NCBI GenBank assembly: GCA_012295275.1
Contig: CM022670.1
Coordinates: forward strand, 41,093,974-41,157,973
DNA: 64,000 nt
Direction: 5' to 3'
From: Chrysomallon squamiferum
Lineage: Eukaryota > Mollusca > Gastropoda > Neomphalida > Peltospiridae
Made by a program: the position numbers and the translations under genes. Below are positions 10,994-26,100 of the stretch, one piece after another (position 1 is the first letter of the stretch; the number at the start of each line of letters is the position of its first letter). The notes under the pieces were generated by a model, which saw only the letters and a list, made by a program, of their open reading frames with translations, was not told the origin of the DNA and did not search any database.

Positions 10994-11360
10994 GTTAGCT
11001 TTTTTATATATCACTTCAATTACATTATTCACAACAAACCATCAGTTTATAAAAAAATTTAAAATGGTTTTAATTTTGATCCTGAATGTAAAGAGTCGTT
11101 GGTAACAATACAAAACAAATGTTTAGGGAAGCAAAACGGAAGTTAAATATCCAAATTTTCAAATAATAATAATAATCAACGAACGAGTTGGAATTTTTTT
11201 TTCGTAAAATGATAAAATGAAAATATAAACAAGTTTTAATGAATGCAGCCGTACAGTTGAGAGCAAACAAATGGGAATCAAATTGTGTGTGTGTTGTGTG
11301 TGTTATCAGTAATGAAGTACACTTTTAAATTTTATATTTTATTTTAAGTTTAGAGTGAAA

Positions 11361-14300
11361 ATGGATGAAATAGACTATAAAAAGAAGAAAAAGAAAAAAT
11401 CTAAAATATCACCTACCGAGGAAGTCAGTAACACAAGAGGAAAAGAAAATAAAGAATTTGCTATGGATAATCTCAATCATGTTAGGTGAGAAACATATAT
11501 TAACTAAAATATGAAATAAGCAATGTGACTATAATGTCTGTTGTATTAGAAAAAAACCCACTTGTTTTGACTTGGTTTTTGTTTTTGAGCTATCATCAAT
11601 GAAATTAGAAAGTTCCAACAAATTATTTTAAATTACCTTTATTTTTATCTTTTAATTATATATCATATATGATTAATCATTTTTATTTATTAATTAATTA
11701 ATTAATTATTTTTACAAATACATGAAAGAAAATTCATTTATTAAATGACAGGTATTTTTAATACAATTTACAACATACACTGGTAACAGATTGTTTTCTT
11801 TCATATCCCTTTTTATATTTATTTTTATATTTTATTTTTATTATTATTATTTTTTTGTTTTATGCAAATAAACAAAATTCCTTCCGTAAACAAGAAAGAT
11901 CAAAATTTAAGAACAAGTCTGGATCACCAAAATTATTCTACCAGTTTGATTCCATTTTTCTTTCATTCACATTATTTTTCAGTAATTTTAAAGATGTAGT
12001 AATGGAGGTTGGGCGTAATAAAAATTTTCTTCAAGCAGTTACTAATGTCAGACACCAAGCCTTAAAATGGAAAGGTTATGTGACCAAAAGAAGAATTCAA
12101 AAACAAACACGTACAGTTAATCGGATGTTTATTTATTTCATTACTGGACTAAACTTTTATTTTTTAATTTAACTTTTTCTTTAACTTTGTGTGTGTGTGT
12201 GTCTTGTTGTTTTTATTATACTGTTGTTGTCTTCGGAATGAGATTTGTCATTCTAGACTTGTATGTGATTAATTAATTTACATCAAAACAAAAATCCTGA
12301 AATGCCTACTCAGTATGTATAAATATAAAAACAGCAGACTAATATGTTTAGTCCATCAGTTTGCCTTCATTCAACTTACTGATGTATATTCACACACACA
12401 TAATGTAATCCTAGAAAGTCACTTGTATATATTAAAATGATTAGAGCTAAAATCTTGAATATTTATAAGTTGACTAACATCATACAAATGACACAAACTT
12501 CTGCTTTGTTAATAGCTGTATAAATTGATAATTAATATTATGAAAATCCCATTTTTTGTTCTGTTAATAGCTGTATAAGTTGAAAATTAACATTATTTTT
12601 CATTCTTGTTACTGAGATTTATTTTATATTATTAAAAAAATCAAATGTGACATTAGTTAGCAGTATTTTGTAGTTCAGACATGATTTTAAACTGCTTTAT
12701 TTGTGGCAATAGATATGAATGGCTTCATTTTTTAAATTATTTATTTTGTTTTATATATTATTATTTAATTTTCTAAATTATTAAAAAGTTAGTTTATTTC
12801 CTGATTAGGTATCTTTATTTAAGTTTTGTTTATGTTTTAGGTTTTAAGGTTTCATTAAACATAAGTTGAGTAATTTCTGTTTTGGTAACATGTTTAAATT
12901 CTGCAATACTATGATTAACATCTGCAGCTCATTTTCCATACTGTAGAATATCAGAGGTAATGTCAGAGGTTTAGTTAAATACTGTTAGCATTACGTAATT
13001 GTTTCCAAATGCATTAAGTCACACTTTTTACTTAAGTTACACTGTGGATTACTGTTGTTTACTAGCAACTAATTAACAACCAAAATCTGAATTTTTATCA
13101 TTTTTTAAAATCTGCTGGCCACTGGTGTTGTAGTAAATAAATACAAGGTTATATCTTAAAATAGAAAAATAAATATAAATAAATAAAATAATAATAATAA
13201 ATGAATAAATAATTATAACATAAGAAAAATGTTTATGAAATTATTTTGGTACAGTTCTTGTATGTAACTATTCTAAAGGTTACATTATTTAACGATGATG
13301 ATGATATGATGATGATGATGATTGTGTTGTTTTAAAGCATGGCCTGATAACATAGAACTATTTCTTTGAATTGTCTTTTAATACTTAAAATAAACTAACA
13401 TTTTTTTCACTAAAACTTATTTTTACTAAACTGACAGCTGATGAGTGTCCATCAGGTATGTATTGTAGTTACATAGAGTAACAAACTATGCATGTTATTT
13501 GATGTTGGTAGATTTTATTTAAAACTAATCACATCATGCTTCAGCGACAAACAAGCTTTTCAGTATTGCTGTTACATATGCTGCATTGTCTATAAAGTAA
13601 AACAAAAAAAAAGTTTTTAAAGTTAAGGTTGTTAAAAGTTCATGTTTCTTATTTTTGCTTTTATATATATTTAAAAACTGTATTGTATGTCTGTCACAAT
13701 TTTCATTCCTTTGCAAATTTCAATTTATTTATTTATTCTATTTTTATTTATTTATTTATTTTATATCATACAATATTTCATCTTATGATTTTATATGTAG
13801 ATTAATAATAATAATAATAATAACAACAAAAATAATTTCAATTTCATAATCAGCTGTGTTTTAATTGACCTTTTATTATAGTTTTTGTATTTTTTCATGT
13901 CTTTATCAATTTATTCACTGACTCACATTTTAGTCCAGATAAATTAGAACAAAACTAAAAACTGAAGAGTTTTTCATTTTTCATTTCTATTTTTATCAGA
14001 GATCTGAAGATGATCTAATTTCACTTAAAAATAACTTTGTTTTATTCATCTCTCTATCTTCATTTTCAGTAAACATTTTCACTTCTTCCTATAAACAAAT
14101 TGTTTTTAACAGACACTATCTCATTGTCAAGAATAATATGTAAATGTGTTATTCCTAAATGAATAATATAGAAATATTATTTATTTTTCACAAATACCAT
14201 GTGGGAGGTTTTGTTTTTGTTTTGTTAAACAAGCCACTAACATTAGTTTGTTAAATATGTTTTCTTTTCTAAAACTGTGAAGTGGCAAAATGGTTCTAAC

Positions 14301-16837
14301 GTTTATTAAATATTTAAGATAGATAAATTCAGGTTTCCTTATTGTTCTCTGAATTATCTATAGAATAATTAATTATATACCATTATCTGCATTATATATT
14401 ATTAAATTTGCTTCTTTCATTATACAATAAATATTTAAATATATAATTCAATATACAAACACAGAAAGCAAATTATATGTAGTAAGAAATCATAATTATC
14501 ACTGTTGTATTTACCAAATTGGCAAGAATAAAATATGAATATCAAAGTAATTTGTTTACTTTTGTTTCCACAAATGATAGCTATACTAGAACATGAATAT
14601 GAACATCACAAAGACCAAGAGATAACAGGCCAGTTAGGACTGGGTGACATCCACCCAGACTTTGTGAGTACCCAGGCAGAGGAGAAAGCTGCATCATCAA
14701 AGAGTTGTGGAAATCAAGAATTAATGAAATATTTTGCCAGTCTTGGCCAATCTACTGATGAAAATGAGACAATAAATCTGAATTTTGTTGAAACTCTGCT
14801 GCATGGTGGAGCAAACATAAACTGTACTGACAAACATGGACAGACAATTTTACATGAAGTAAGTGTAGCAGAAATTTCTTAGTCTTATTATTTTAGTCTT
14901 GTCCAAGTGGTTTTTTAGTACCAGAGACTTTCAATTCAGTTTTCATGGGTCACTAGATCTATAAATCTTGATGATCCATATTTTCTGTTTATCATAAGCT
15001 AATGATCTGTAAGTGGCCTTCCTTAGAATTAAAATGTGTTTATTTACTATTTTCTTGTTAAGATTTTTATACTGTATTTGATTTTAATTATATTTAGGTT
15101 GCTCGAACATGGCATGTAGATGTTGCCAGATTTCTTATTGAACATAGAGCCAACGTCAATGCTGCTGACTTGTATGGCAGAACTCCACTCCATGTTGCAG
15201 CAGCAGTAGATTATGCAGACATGGTCAACCTACTCATTGACAACAAAGGTGTGTGTGTGTATGGTTTTTCTTATTCATTAAGTATCCTCTTTCTCAAGGG
15301 TAGACTGGTCTGTTTATAACAGATTGAAATATGTGCAGTGTTGTATGTATTTCCCAGTCAAAATTGACAAATAATTCTGCTTATCGTTAAATATTATGTA
15401 AACAGTAACATGTAGTTCCATTGGACATGGCAGCATGAAATATATAAATCACTCTAGTGATTTGAAGACATAAACCATGAATTTTTATTTTCCCGTAATG
15501 TCAGATATGGTGATTTTAAGTAATATGTTTTATATATAGTAGTAAATTATATGTGTTTATAAACAATTAGCTTTGTTGTCTGTTTCAGCTGACAAGGAAG
15601 CTCGGACAATTAACGGAGAAGATCAGACTCCTGTCTTTTATGCAGCTAAATCTGATTCCTGCAAGTCTTTGAAAGCTCTCATTAAAAGAGGATGTGAGTT
15701 CAAAACAATCCGAGATGGCAAAGGTAGAACACCCATTCATGCTGCTGCTCAGCTAGGTAAATTTCAGATTTAGAAATTCTAATATTTGTTGTTAATATTT
15801 ATCTGTATGAAGCTGATATGTTCATAATTAATCATTTTACACATTGCTTTTAGTAGATTTTTTCCCTTTTTAGTACAAGGTAAAAATTAGTTATTATTAT
15901 TATTATTATTAAATAATAATATTTGTTTTATATTTTTATTTCTAGGTATGTGACTAATGTATATATATATATATATAAAAACAATACATTTTTTTTCAGA
16001 TCGCAGTGAGACAGCCAAGTTACTCCTAAAGGAACAGGCTCCTGTAGATGTCAGTGATAACTCTGGTGTAAAAGCCATCACCTGGATGATCACAAAAATG
16101 CCACCTGTGGTATGTACTGTTAAACCTTCACAAAACTAAAAGATTTCCCTCTCAAAGGAAAATAATAATATGGCATAATTATGTATTGACATAGTTAACA
16201 GTTCATAGAGATACTGTTTTACATACAAAATTTTGTGTGTGCTGTTTTTCAGGCCAATGAAGCTCTCAATCAGTTCCGAACAGCAAATCGTGCAAACAGA
16301 GAACAGCGTTTTTATCTCAGTCTTCTAGTTCAGGATAAAAGTGAGTTGTAATAACAAATTTCTCCTTTAAGATTTTTTAAATTTCAGTTGGTAATTATGT
16401 TTGACTGTTATTAAATACTATTTGTGGAGACAGACATACACATGTACTTTCTCACATATCAGATCTTAAGCTGTAAGAGAGAGTTGCAGTAAAGCAGGAA
16501 TATACCAAGCAGAATTCATCATACCAAGATAACTTTGCTGCAACATATTCCTTTTCACTTTACAAAAACAGTTTTCTGACATTTAATTTATCATTAATGG
16601 AATAATGTTTTGTTTGAAAATTATATATTATGTCAAATTTTTAATCTCTAGTAAAGTTTAATTAAATCTCACTGTCCAAACTTTTACAAAAACTGTTTTC
16701 TGACATTCAATTTATCCTTACTGGAATATTATTTTATTGTTAAGTTTTCAGTAATTTGTTCTGATACTTGTATTAAATTTCACTATTCAAACTTGAATTA
16801 TTTCAGTTAAGCCCTATTTGATTTTGTATCACACATG

Positions 16838-16876
<39 letters not shown>

Positions 16877-19800
16877 TTAAGTGTTTTGTATAGTTTTCAG
16901 TGTTTTCAAAGTGATTATGTTTTAATGTTTTACAGAAAAAGATCCAGATGGTGGAAAACCAACCCCAGTAAGTATTTCTCTTCTGACTTCTATTAATATG
17001 TGCATTTGTAATTAATAAATTTAAAATAATTTTTATTATGAGATTATTTTAAAGCCTTACAATGTTTTACAAACAAATGTAATTACTCTCATGTTTCTGA
17101 TTGATTTTGTGTATATACAAGCCAAAAAAAAAAATATATATTACATCTGCTTTAGGTTGGGTTTATTAATTAATTAAGTTGATTATAGGATGACAAATGA
17201 CACTCTCTAGCATCAAATTAAAAATTTTAGCCGGGCACTTATCAAATTAAAATAATAATATAAAATGTGTAGTATAAGTAAAAAGTTATTTATCCATAGA
17301 GATGGGCTTTTTTCTGGTTGTAGAAGTCATTTTCTTTAAAAAAAAAAAAAAAAAGATTTAGTCAGAAAACTATTTATTTTCATTTGTTTTAAATGGGCTT
17401 TTCAGTTTTGTTCATTTGAATTATTTTCAAGATATGTATGTATTACACTCTACTTATTTCAGACAGTCTTTGAAAATACATGCCTAATTATGTGAGAAAA
17501 AACATTATCTGAATATTATTAAAGTTAAAAGCCAAAATAAAATAAAATAAAATAAAATAAACAAAAAAAAATAAATAAAATAAAGATAAAAAAAAAATTA
17601 TAATGATACAAATAAATAAATAAATAGATCATAATAAATAAAAATAAAAATAATAATAATACTTAAAGAAATAAAAGGATCAAATAAATATAAATATCTG
17701 TTTACATTTGTACCAGCTTCATATAATTAATTAGCTACGTTAAAATATTGATTTACTGTGAAAGTTAAAAACATATAGCTAGTCAAATAAGAACTAAATA
17801 ATTCATGAGAACATTTTAAAAGCTATTTCCTTCTATACCAGCTCCATGTTATTGTGCAGCAGAAACAATTCCAACTTCTTATGAATGAAACTATTCAGCG
17901 CTTGATTGAAATCATGTGGCAAAAATTTGGCCTGTATGTTTAGTGTGAATGCAGTTCTGTATTTGCAGTGGTGGTTGTATTCTTCTCAGTGTTACTGTCT
18001 GCTCAGATGGCTAAATGTGTGTTGCTTCAAATTTCAGGTTTTCTATCTCATACTAAACACACACATAGGCTAAACAAAATGATTTGTTAAAATTAAATTT
18101 TAGATATTAAATATCTATAAACTAACCTTTCTGTCAATAAGGTAATATTTCTCAATTTTTAAAATATAATAAAATATAATATTAGTTAATATTAATGGTT
18201 TTCTTTCTACATTTTTGATAGTGATTTTATTGTAGTACAATATTTTATTAGAACAGAAGCTAATCATTTATTAGACTTTGGAGTTCTTTTGTTGATGATA
18301 TTTTTTCATTGTTGGAATAAGCATCTTAATTGTTTTCATAATCAATTAATTTCACTCAGTGTGTAAAAATATGAGATAAAAATTAAGTTATAAACAGCTA
18401 CTAATACAAAAATATCACAAACTATATAATAAGTGGATAGATCATTTCTGAAGTGGGCATTTGGTTTGATATAATGCATACATATCAACCATTTAACTAC
18501 ATAAAAATCATATTAGTGACAAATTAAACATTCAGTTTTGTTTGTTTATTTAATTTTTCCTTTGTTTTCTTTATATATAATATGTCTGTTTTTTATTTTT
18601 GGACATTGAATTTTTGTCATGTGATTTGTCGAATGTGTTGTTCAAAATAAACCAAAAAATATTAAAATGTTCATAAAATGTTTATTAAGCAGTGGTCTTA
18701 AAATAAATAACAAATGTAGGTATATGAAATATCTATTTGTTCACTCCTTCACATTTAAACCAACATTATATTAATTTCTAATGATATATTTAATATTTAC
18801 TAAAATAATAAAATAATATAATTCAGTATTTATTAATCTGCTCAATGTATAGTAGAAAGCATTTGGCAGGGTCAGTTGTAAAATGGTTATTTATTTACCA
18901 TACTTATTTAATTACTTTTATTTTTTATTTTCCATTTAAACACACTTTCTTTCCGAATACCAAGATTTTTCATTGCAAATATTTAATTTTTTAAATTGCA
19001 AAAAAAACATTTTTTTTAAAATTTTGTGATTTTATGGTTGTTGTGTTTTTTTCTGTTATTTATTTATGTTTTATTTTTAACTGTTGTAAGCTTCATAATA
19101 TGAACCTTCTTTGAATTATGTCACTTTGTTTCAGTAAATCAGGCACCATTTAAAATTATTTCTTAATGCTTAATAAGTGCTAATTGTTTCATGATAACCT
19201 AAGAGTGACTAATTGTTTTATTATGCTTGTCACAGTTGTAAATATATATATATCTGTCTTGGACAGGTTACTACCTGAGGTGGGATCTATGTGTGCAGTA
19301 TATTATAAATACTGTATCACGTTTTTGTACATTAGAATACAAGACATGTTTAAAAACTGTATTTGCACTAGCATTGAACATTTACTATAGCAGTAAAGAT
19401 TAATGTAGATGAATAGAAATATTGAAATCTGGCACATCAATCATATATGGGTAAATACAATGAAAACAGCAATTATATAAATAACTAGTTACCAAGTGTG
19501 TTCAGGGGATAGTGACTGTTCCATGGGAATCATTCCACAGTTCTCTCCTAAGACAAACATCTCTGTGCTTTTATATATTTATTTGGTAACGTGTTATGAA
19601 ACTTTCTGCTAGACGTCTGTCAGCAGATCATTCTGTGATACAAGACCAGTAACACTGACCACTCCTGAGGTGATCAGTAATCCTGCAATTCCCAGGCTTT
19701 TAGTTGACTGAGCAGACCAAAACAATGTTAAATGCTGAACTGACAGATTTTTGAATTTTTTTTTAAATTTCGGTACTTACTAATAAGATATTGTTTTTTA

Positions 19801-22800
19801 ATGTGTAACTCTTTTTCATTTTGCATTGTTTAAATGCTGTAATTATTCATATTTTATTAACAGCTTAAAGGCGGATGTGTGTGTGTGATAATGCATACGA
19901 CCAGAGAAAATGTAATTTTTATGCAACAAGCTAGAAATTAATTTTATGTTAAATAAAGTTAAATGAATTAAAACAAATTCAGTAATAATGTTATATTATT
20001 TCAACATTATGTTATAAGATAAGAATATTTTTAAATAGTTTTATTATGTTAATATTTTAGGTTGTATATATTAGTATAAATGTTTTATGTTAGTAACTTA
20101 TATCTTTTATTACTATGTTGTTATGTTAGTCTAAGGTATGTGTTTATTACAGTGTTATTATGCTGATTTGTAATGATATAAATGTTTTATGGTGGTGTGT
20201 TATTAGATATCTTTTTGTTACAGACGAGGTGCATGGATTAACTTGATGCTGAACTTGTTGTATATTCTCATGTGGACTTTTATTGGTGTTCTTGTGGAAT
20301 ATGATGACAGGCACCAATACACCTTACCAAATGACATCTGGAGAATTGTATTATGGGTTAGTAACTCATTAAATGACATTTCATAGGTGCAAAAAAATAT
20401 TTAATCAGGATGTATCTGGCCAAGACAGACCTTAAAGTGACTATTGTTGAACATTTGTGTTTGTTTATTTCAAACACACCTCCATCATTTCAAAGTTGCC
20501 CAGTTCATTTGCAAATTCTGGGTGTTTCTTATGATCTCTCACCCAAACAACACCTCAGGTTAAGCAAGGAAGCAGAGTTCAAAGTTGACTGACCATAATA
20601 TCTCAACTGTCTTTTTACTCCTGTAAATATGAAGTTATAAATAATTGATCTCGGAAATTATCAGCGATGAAGGGGTAATGTTCATTTTGAAAAAACTGAA
20701 CAGTTTTTAAAATTGAATTTAAAATAATAATAAAAAATGTATTGATAAAAGTTTGTATTTTACACACACCCAACATACAATCGGCTTCCAATATTATCAC
20801 CAGGAAACAAATGACATGGTGAAAGACTGGCTAGTAAATGGATGCATGTTTGCAGTAAACTAGTATAACAGTGCAGTATTTTAAGGTCTCTTAAGCTATC
20901 TGCGATTCAGTTTCAGTCCCATTCAGTATTTCTTTAGTATTTCTTTAGTTATCATTGGAAGCATTTAGAAATTGATGTTACTTTTACTGCATCTTGAATC
21001 AACTATCTGAATTTTCTTTTAATATTCTGATGTTTTAAAATATTGTTATTTTAATTATTATAATTATTCTGTTTTTATATTTGAGATGATTTGATTGCTT
21101 CCTTGTTCATTGTTTGGTTGTATATTTGTTTCAGTTGGTAGCTGTTGCATTTACTGTATGGCAGATAGTGGAAGAGCTGTTGGAATACACTCGGTCAAAA
21201 AGAGCACATCGGGTTTGTAATCTAAGTACTCTGATCCAAAACCATAGATTGATATAACCATTGTATTACATTTCCTAATTTTAACAAACTACAACAACTC
21301 TGTCATTAATGTTGTGGTTATGTTCATGAAAGTACTTCTTTACCTGAAATGTTAAGTGAAACTGATTTTACACAGTTATATAAATGGAGGATTATGTCTT
21401 TGAAACATATCTGGCATATATCCTCACATGGTTAAGGGAAAAAAAATAATTCTCTACTGTAAACAGAAATAATGTATATTCACATACAAATAAGATAAAT
21501 AAACAAAAATAAAATTAATATTTGTTTGATGGCTGATGCAATAATGGATGTAGTTGTGGTGGTTGGGAGAGTTGGAAGCTGCTAATAGATAGATGAGATT
21601 TCAATCCTTCTCCTGATCACTGAAATGCACTCAAAATCGATGTTTGAAAAGAGGAAAACGACACCAAACAACAAATATGGTGCTTAGAGCATCGGTTATA
21701 GAATGGAGCATTATGATAGTCAGGCTTGGAATGCCTTTATACCAAATATTTTATGTCATCATATATTTACATCTTTTATCTTTCTTAATTGTTGTTTATT
21801 TATCAGTTTGTTCCATCCTCATTTTTTGATTACCTCATCAGACCATCCATCCATCCACGAGTCTGTTCATGTTTTGTTGTTGTTTTCAGAATGCAATGAA
21901 GTGGCAAACTCAGGAAATAAATGAAGATTTAAAATTCTGTCACCCTCAGTGGCCAGAAGAAAGACATTTCCTAGAATCAGAGTTGAAAGAACTAACCAAG
22001 CTAAGCCCTAACTACTTCAGTGACTACTGGTAAAACATAAACAAAAATTTTATTTCATATTTCAGATGTTATTGGTGTATTAGAAACACTGTAACTTTTG
22101 TTTCTGTTTGAAAATAAGTGGAAATCACAATTTATCTGTGCAAAATTTCTGACATTAAGATTTAGGCACATACAACAGAATTGTATGATTAAAAACATGT
22201 ATTTTCTAAGAATATGTTTTGATGTTGTTTACTTCTTGTTTAATGCTTTGATTTGTTTTTTCTTGTTTACTTATACTGTAGATTTTTATTTAAAAACATA
22301 ATGGTTTTGTATTTTTTAGGAATATTTTTGACTGGGTGTGTTACTTTTTGTTGTTGACATCAATCATCACTCACCTGGTTGACATTGGTTACCACACAAA
22401 CCAGCTTGCACGTGCACATATCCGTGTGATGAGTGTTACAATAATTCTACTCTGGCTGAGGCTAATGAAAAATGCTAGAGCATTTTCAGTTTTTGGTATT
22501 TAAAAAAAAATTATATTTTTGTTTTTTCCTTACCCAGATTTAATTTATAAGAAACTTATGGAGCATGAACTTTATATTTAATTCATGATCTGTTGATATT
22601 TGAAAGCATGGAGAATAGTTCAGTATAATTTGAACAAGTGAAAAATAAATTAGTAAGTAAATAATTACTATGAAAGAAATCAAAATAAAATCTGAAATAA
22701 ATTAGTCAATACTTTTTTAAAAATAAAAGAAAGAAAGGAATTGTGAAATGTTTATCAGACTTTTTATTATGAATGTGCTGTTTTTGTTGTTTGTGGTGAT

Positions 22801-23134
22801 GTTGTGTTTACTTGATATACTTTCTAACAGGACCTTTCATTGTGATGCTGGGACACATGATGGGAGACATGGTGAGGTTTGCATTTCTCTACTGTGAGTT
22901 CTACATTCCATACGGTGAGTAACTTATTCTTTACATAGTTACTACATGTGTTTATTTCTGCATTCAGAAAGGTCAAAAATGTGAAAAATTCAATCATGTT
23001 TTCTTTCATGACAGTGAAAGCAACACGTTCTCTGATTTGTGTCCAAATTTTCCCTAACAATTTGTGCCTCATTTCTTCAGATGCATTCACATACTGTTAA
23101 TATTTAACAATTTTATCAGAATTTGTTTTTGTTT

Positions 23135-23165
<31 letters not shown>

Positions 23166-26100
23166 ATGTATGTATATAAAGAAAAAAGAAAACAAAAAAA
23201 GAAAAAACATTTTTCCCCAAGTTGAAGCAAATTCATGATTATTTTCCAGTTTGTGCCTTTTGGATGTTGTTTGGTGGGGAGAAGAAACCGGACTCGGGGA
23301 AAGGTCCATTGATCAATGTGACCTGGTTTAATGACATCGATCAGGTCATGTTTAGTCTGTTTAGGCTGACCCTAGTTGATGACTATGATTATGAGGTTAG
23401 TTAAAACTACTATGTATTTATAATATATTAGAAAAGATGAAGTACATCCATACTTAGATATTTTACATATTAACTTTCATATTTTTGCTCTGTCAGTATT
23501 TTTAATTGTTTTTAATTTCAGTATTTATTTATATGTAAAGAAAACAGTATTTGTCTTAGTTGTAATACTTAAATATATATATTTTCATTTTTTTAACTTT
23601 TTGAGCATTTGAAACAAGTTGATTCTGTCATGGCCGATATTCTTATTGGAACCTGGTTGGCACTGTCAGCCATATTGTGCCTTAATCTCTTCATAGCACT
23701 GTTGTCAGACACCTTTCAGCGGTAGGTTTTTGTTTGGCCTTGATCTGGTAAAAGCTGAGTATGTTTGAGTGTGCTGTTTAATGTCATATACTGGTGTGTT
23801 ATTTTTATGTGTGTAAAAGATTAATTATTTTGTTAAATTTATACAGTTACAGATACAACAGTTCGAATATAGGCCATAATGTTACAGTTTCACTTTGTTA
23901 TGAAGAAATCATTTCAAATATTTATCATTTTATTTTTCAGTCTGCTTGAGGATTTATAAACAGTATTTGGAAGTAACTCAAACTGATTTTGTTTGATGTT
24001 TTCTGGGTCAGAATAAAAAATGTTTTAATGATTATATTTTGAATTATTAAAAAGGAAGCCCCAAGTTCAACAGTTACTCTTTTTGTCACAAAATATGTTT
24101 TATATATAAGTATATGCCAACTTGAATATACAAGAATTAGAATGTTGACTGGATTTAATATCCAAATATAGTATGATTCATTCTGCAGTCTAGTGATCCT
24201 CAGTCAATTGATATATATAGAGCTACAGCTCAGATAAATGTTGTTACCCTTATCTTATACTAATATTTGATATTTTCCTGCACAGGGTTTATGATAATGC
24301 TCAGTCAAATGCTCTCATGCAGAAAGCTATCACAATTTTAAACATCTGGGAAGGAATGTCAAAGAAACGACGTCAAAAATTTCTTAAATATGTGCACAGT
24401 GAATGCAACCCCAAACGAGATCCCTACGATGATGATGTAGCAACTAGTGGAGAGGAGAATCTTAAAAAAGTCACCATCCAAATCAAGGTACAGGTTTTGA
24501 AATATTTGTTATAAATAATAATAATAATAATAATAACAATAATAATAATAATAATAATAATAATAGTAGTAGTAGTAGTAATAGTAGTAATGATATTTTA
24601 TGATAATCATGATGATATTACTGCTAAAGACTTTGATAATGATCATGTTTATACTACTACAGCTAATAATATTTATTATTACAATGATGATGTTCTAATA
24701 TGCTAATAATAATACTCATCCTTTTAAAGGAAGGACTTGATGAACTGATACAAAGCTGGAAAGCAAGGTTCGGACGTGACATGCAGGTAAATATAAAAAT
24801 GTTTAAAACAACAAAATCTGCTGATAACTATGAGCTTTGAATATTTTAAATGTTAGATGTCTTTATAACAACCTTCATTCATTAATTCATTTTTATTCAA
24901 ATGTGTCCAAAAACCCATTCTATTTTAGGAATTCTCTGGTGGTTCTGGTGGTGGTGGAGGAGGAGGTGGTGGTGGTGGAGGAGGTGGGAGTGGAGGAGGA
25001 GGTGGTATGGGTCAGGATGTAAAACGTAATCGTGGGGTGGTGGTCACGGTAGACCAGTTCAAGAAGGAGATCAATGTTTTACACATTGGAATAAAAGACT
25101 TGCAGGACAGACAGGAAAACATCATGAACAGTCTGAAACGTGACACAAAAACTATCAAACATCTACTCCAGCAACTCAGTCAATCCATATTAGAATTAGG
25201 TTTGTACTGTTTTATAATCATGTCAGGTTGACTGGTATTATTGTTTACATTAAAAATAGGTAACAGATTGACTTATTTTACATAATAAATAGATAACTGA
25301 GATTGACTTATTTTACATTATAAATAGAAAACAGATTGAATTATTTTACATTATAAATAGATAACAGATTGACTTATTTTACATTATAAATATATAACAG
25401 ATTTACAGATTTTACATTGTAAATAGGTAACAGAGATTGACTGTTCTTACATTATAAATAGATAACAGACTGAATTATTTTACATTATAAATAGATAACT
25501 GAGGCTGACATATTTTACATTATAATAGATAACGAAAACTGACTTAGTTTACATTATAAATAGATAAATGAGAATGACTTATTTTACATTAAAAATAGAT
25601 AAGTGAGATTGACTTATTTTACATTATAAACGTAATAATATAAATATTCAAATACAACATTATTTTATTGAAATGTTCAAACATCTGTAAAATTTAATGT
25701 GGTTTGTTATGTAGAATAATGCAGTTATTAATGGAGTATTGTAATTTATATATTTTATCTTTGATTTTATAAACTTCAAATCAGGAATGTTGATGAGAGT
25801 TAACTACATTACTCTTTGTTTTAGGTGATACAGGTCAGGAAGACACAGAAACGTATGTAGAACATGAACGTCACACAAGATCTGGACACAAGTATGTTTT
25901 CTTAATAACACTTCTATTTTAAAGTTTAATCAAGTCTGATATGTATTTTTCACTTTTTAATACAACCAAATGTCAGTTACGATACATCTATCAATCTGTC
26001 AACACATATCTTTGTTACATTATGAACAACATAAAAACTTAAAATGCAGTAACGAAGTATATAAAAAATCACTCTTTAACACCTTTCTGCCATGGATTTA

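Noticed and set aside
14570-14882. Alternative start at the ATG just before unit A exon 3 (and the same in C and D)
   Set aside because: The ATG sits in ATGATAG, the acceptor region. Exon 2 joins at the following base in the right phase, so the ATG is intronic. An alternative promoter is not excluded but nothing supports it.
21644-21924. Hydrophobic 61-73-codon frames in unit A intron 11 (and 48538-48905 in C) as missed membrane exons
   Set aside because: Exons 11 and 12 join in phase without them. The frames overlap each other and merely read AT-rich intron, and the end of one is exon 12 in the wrong frame.
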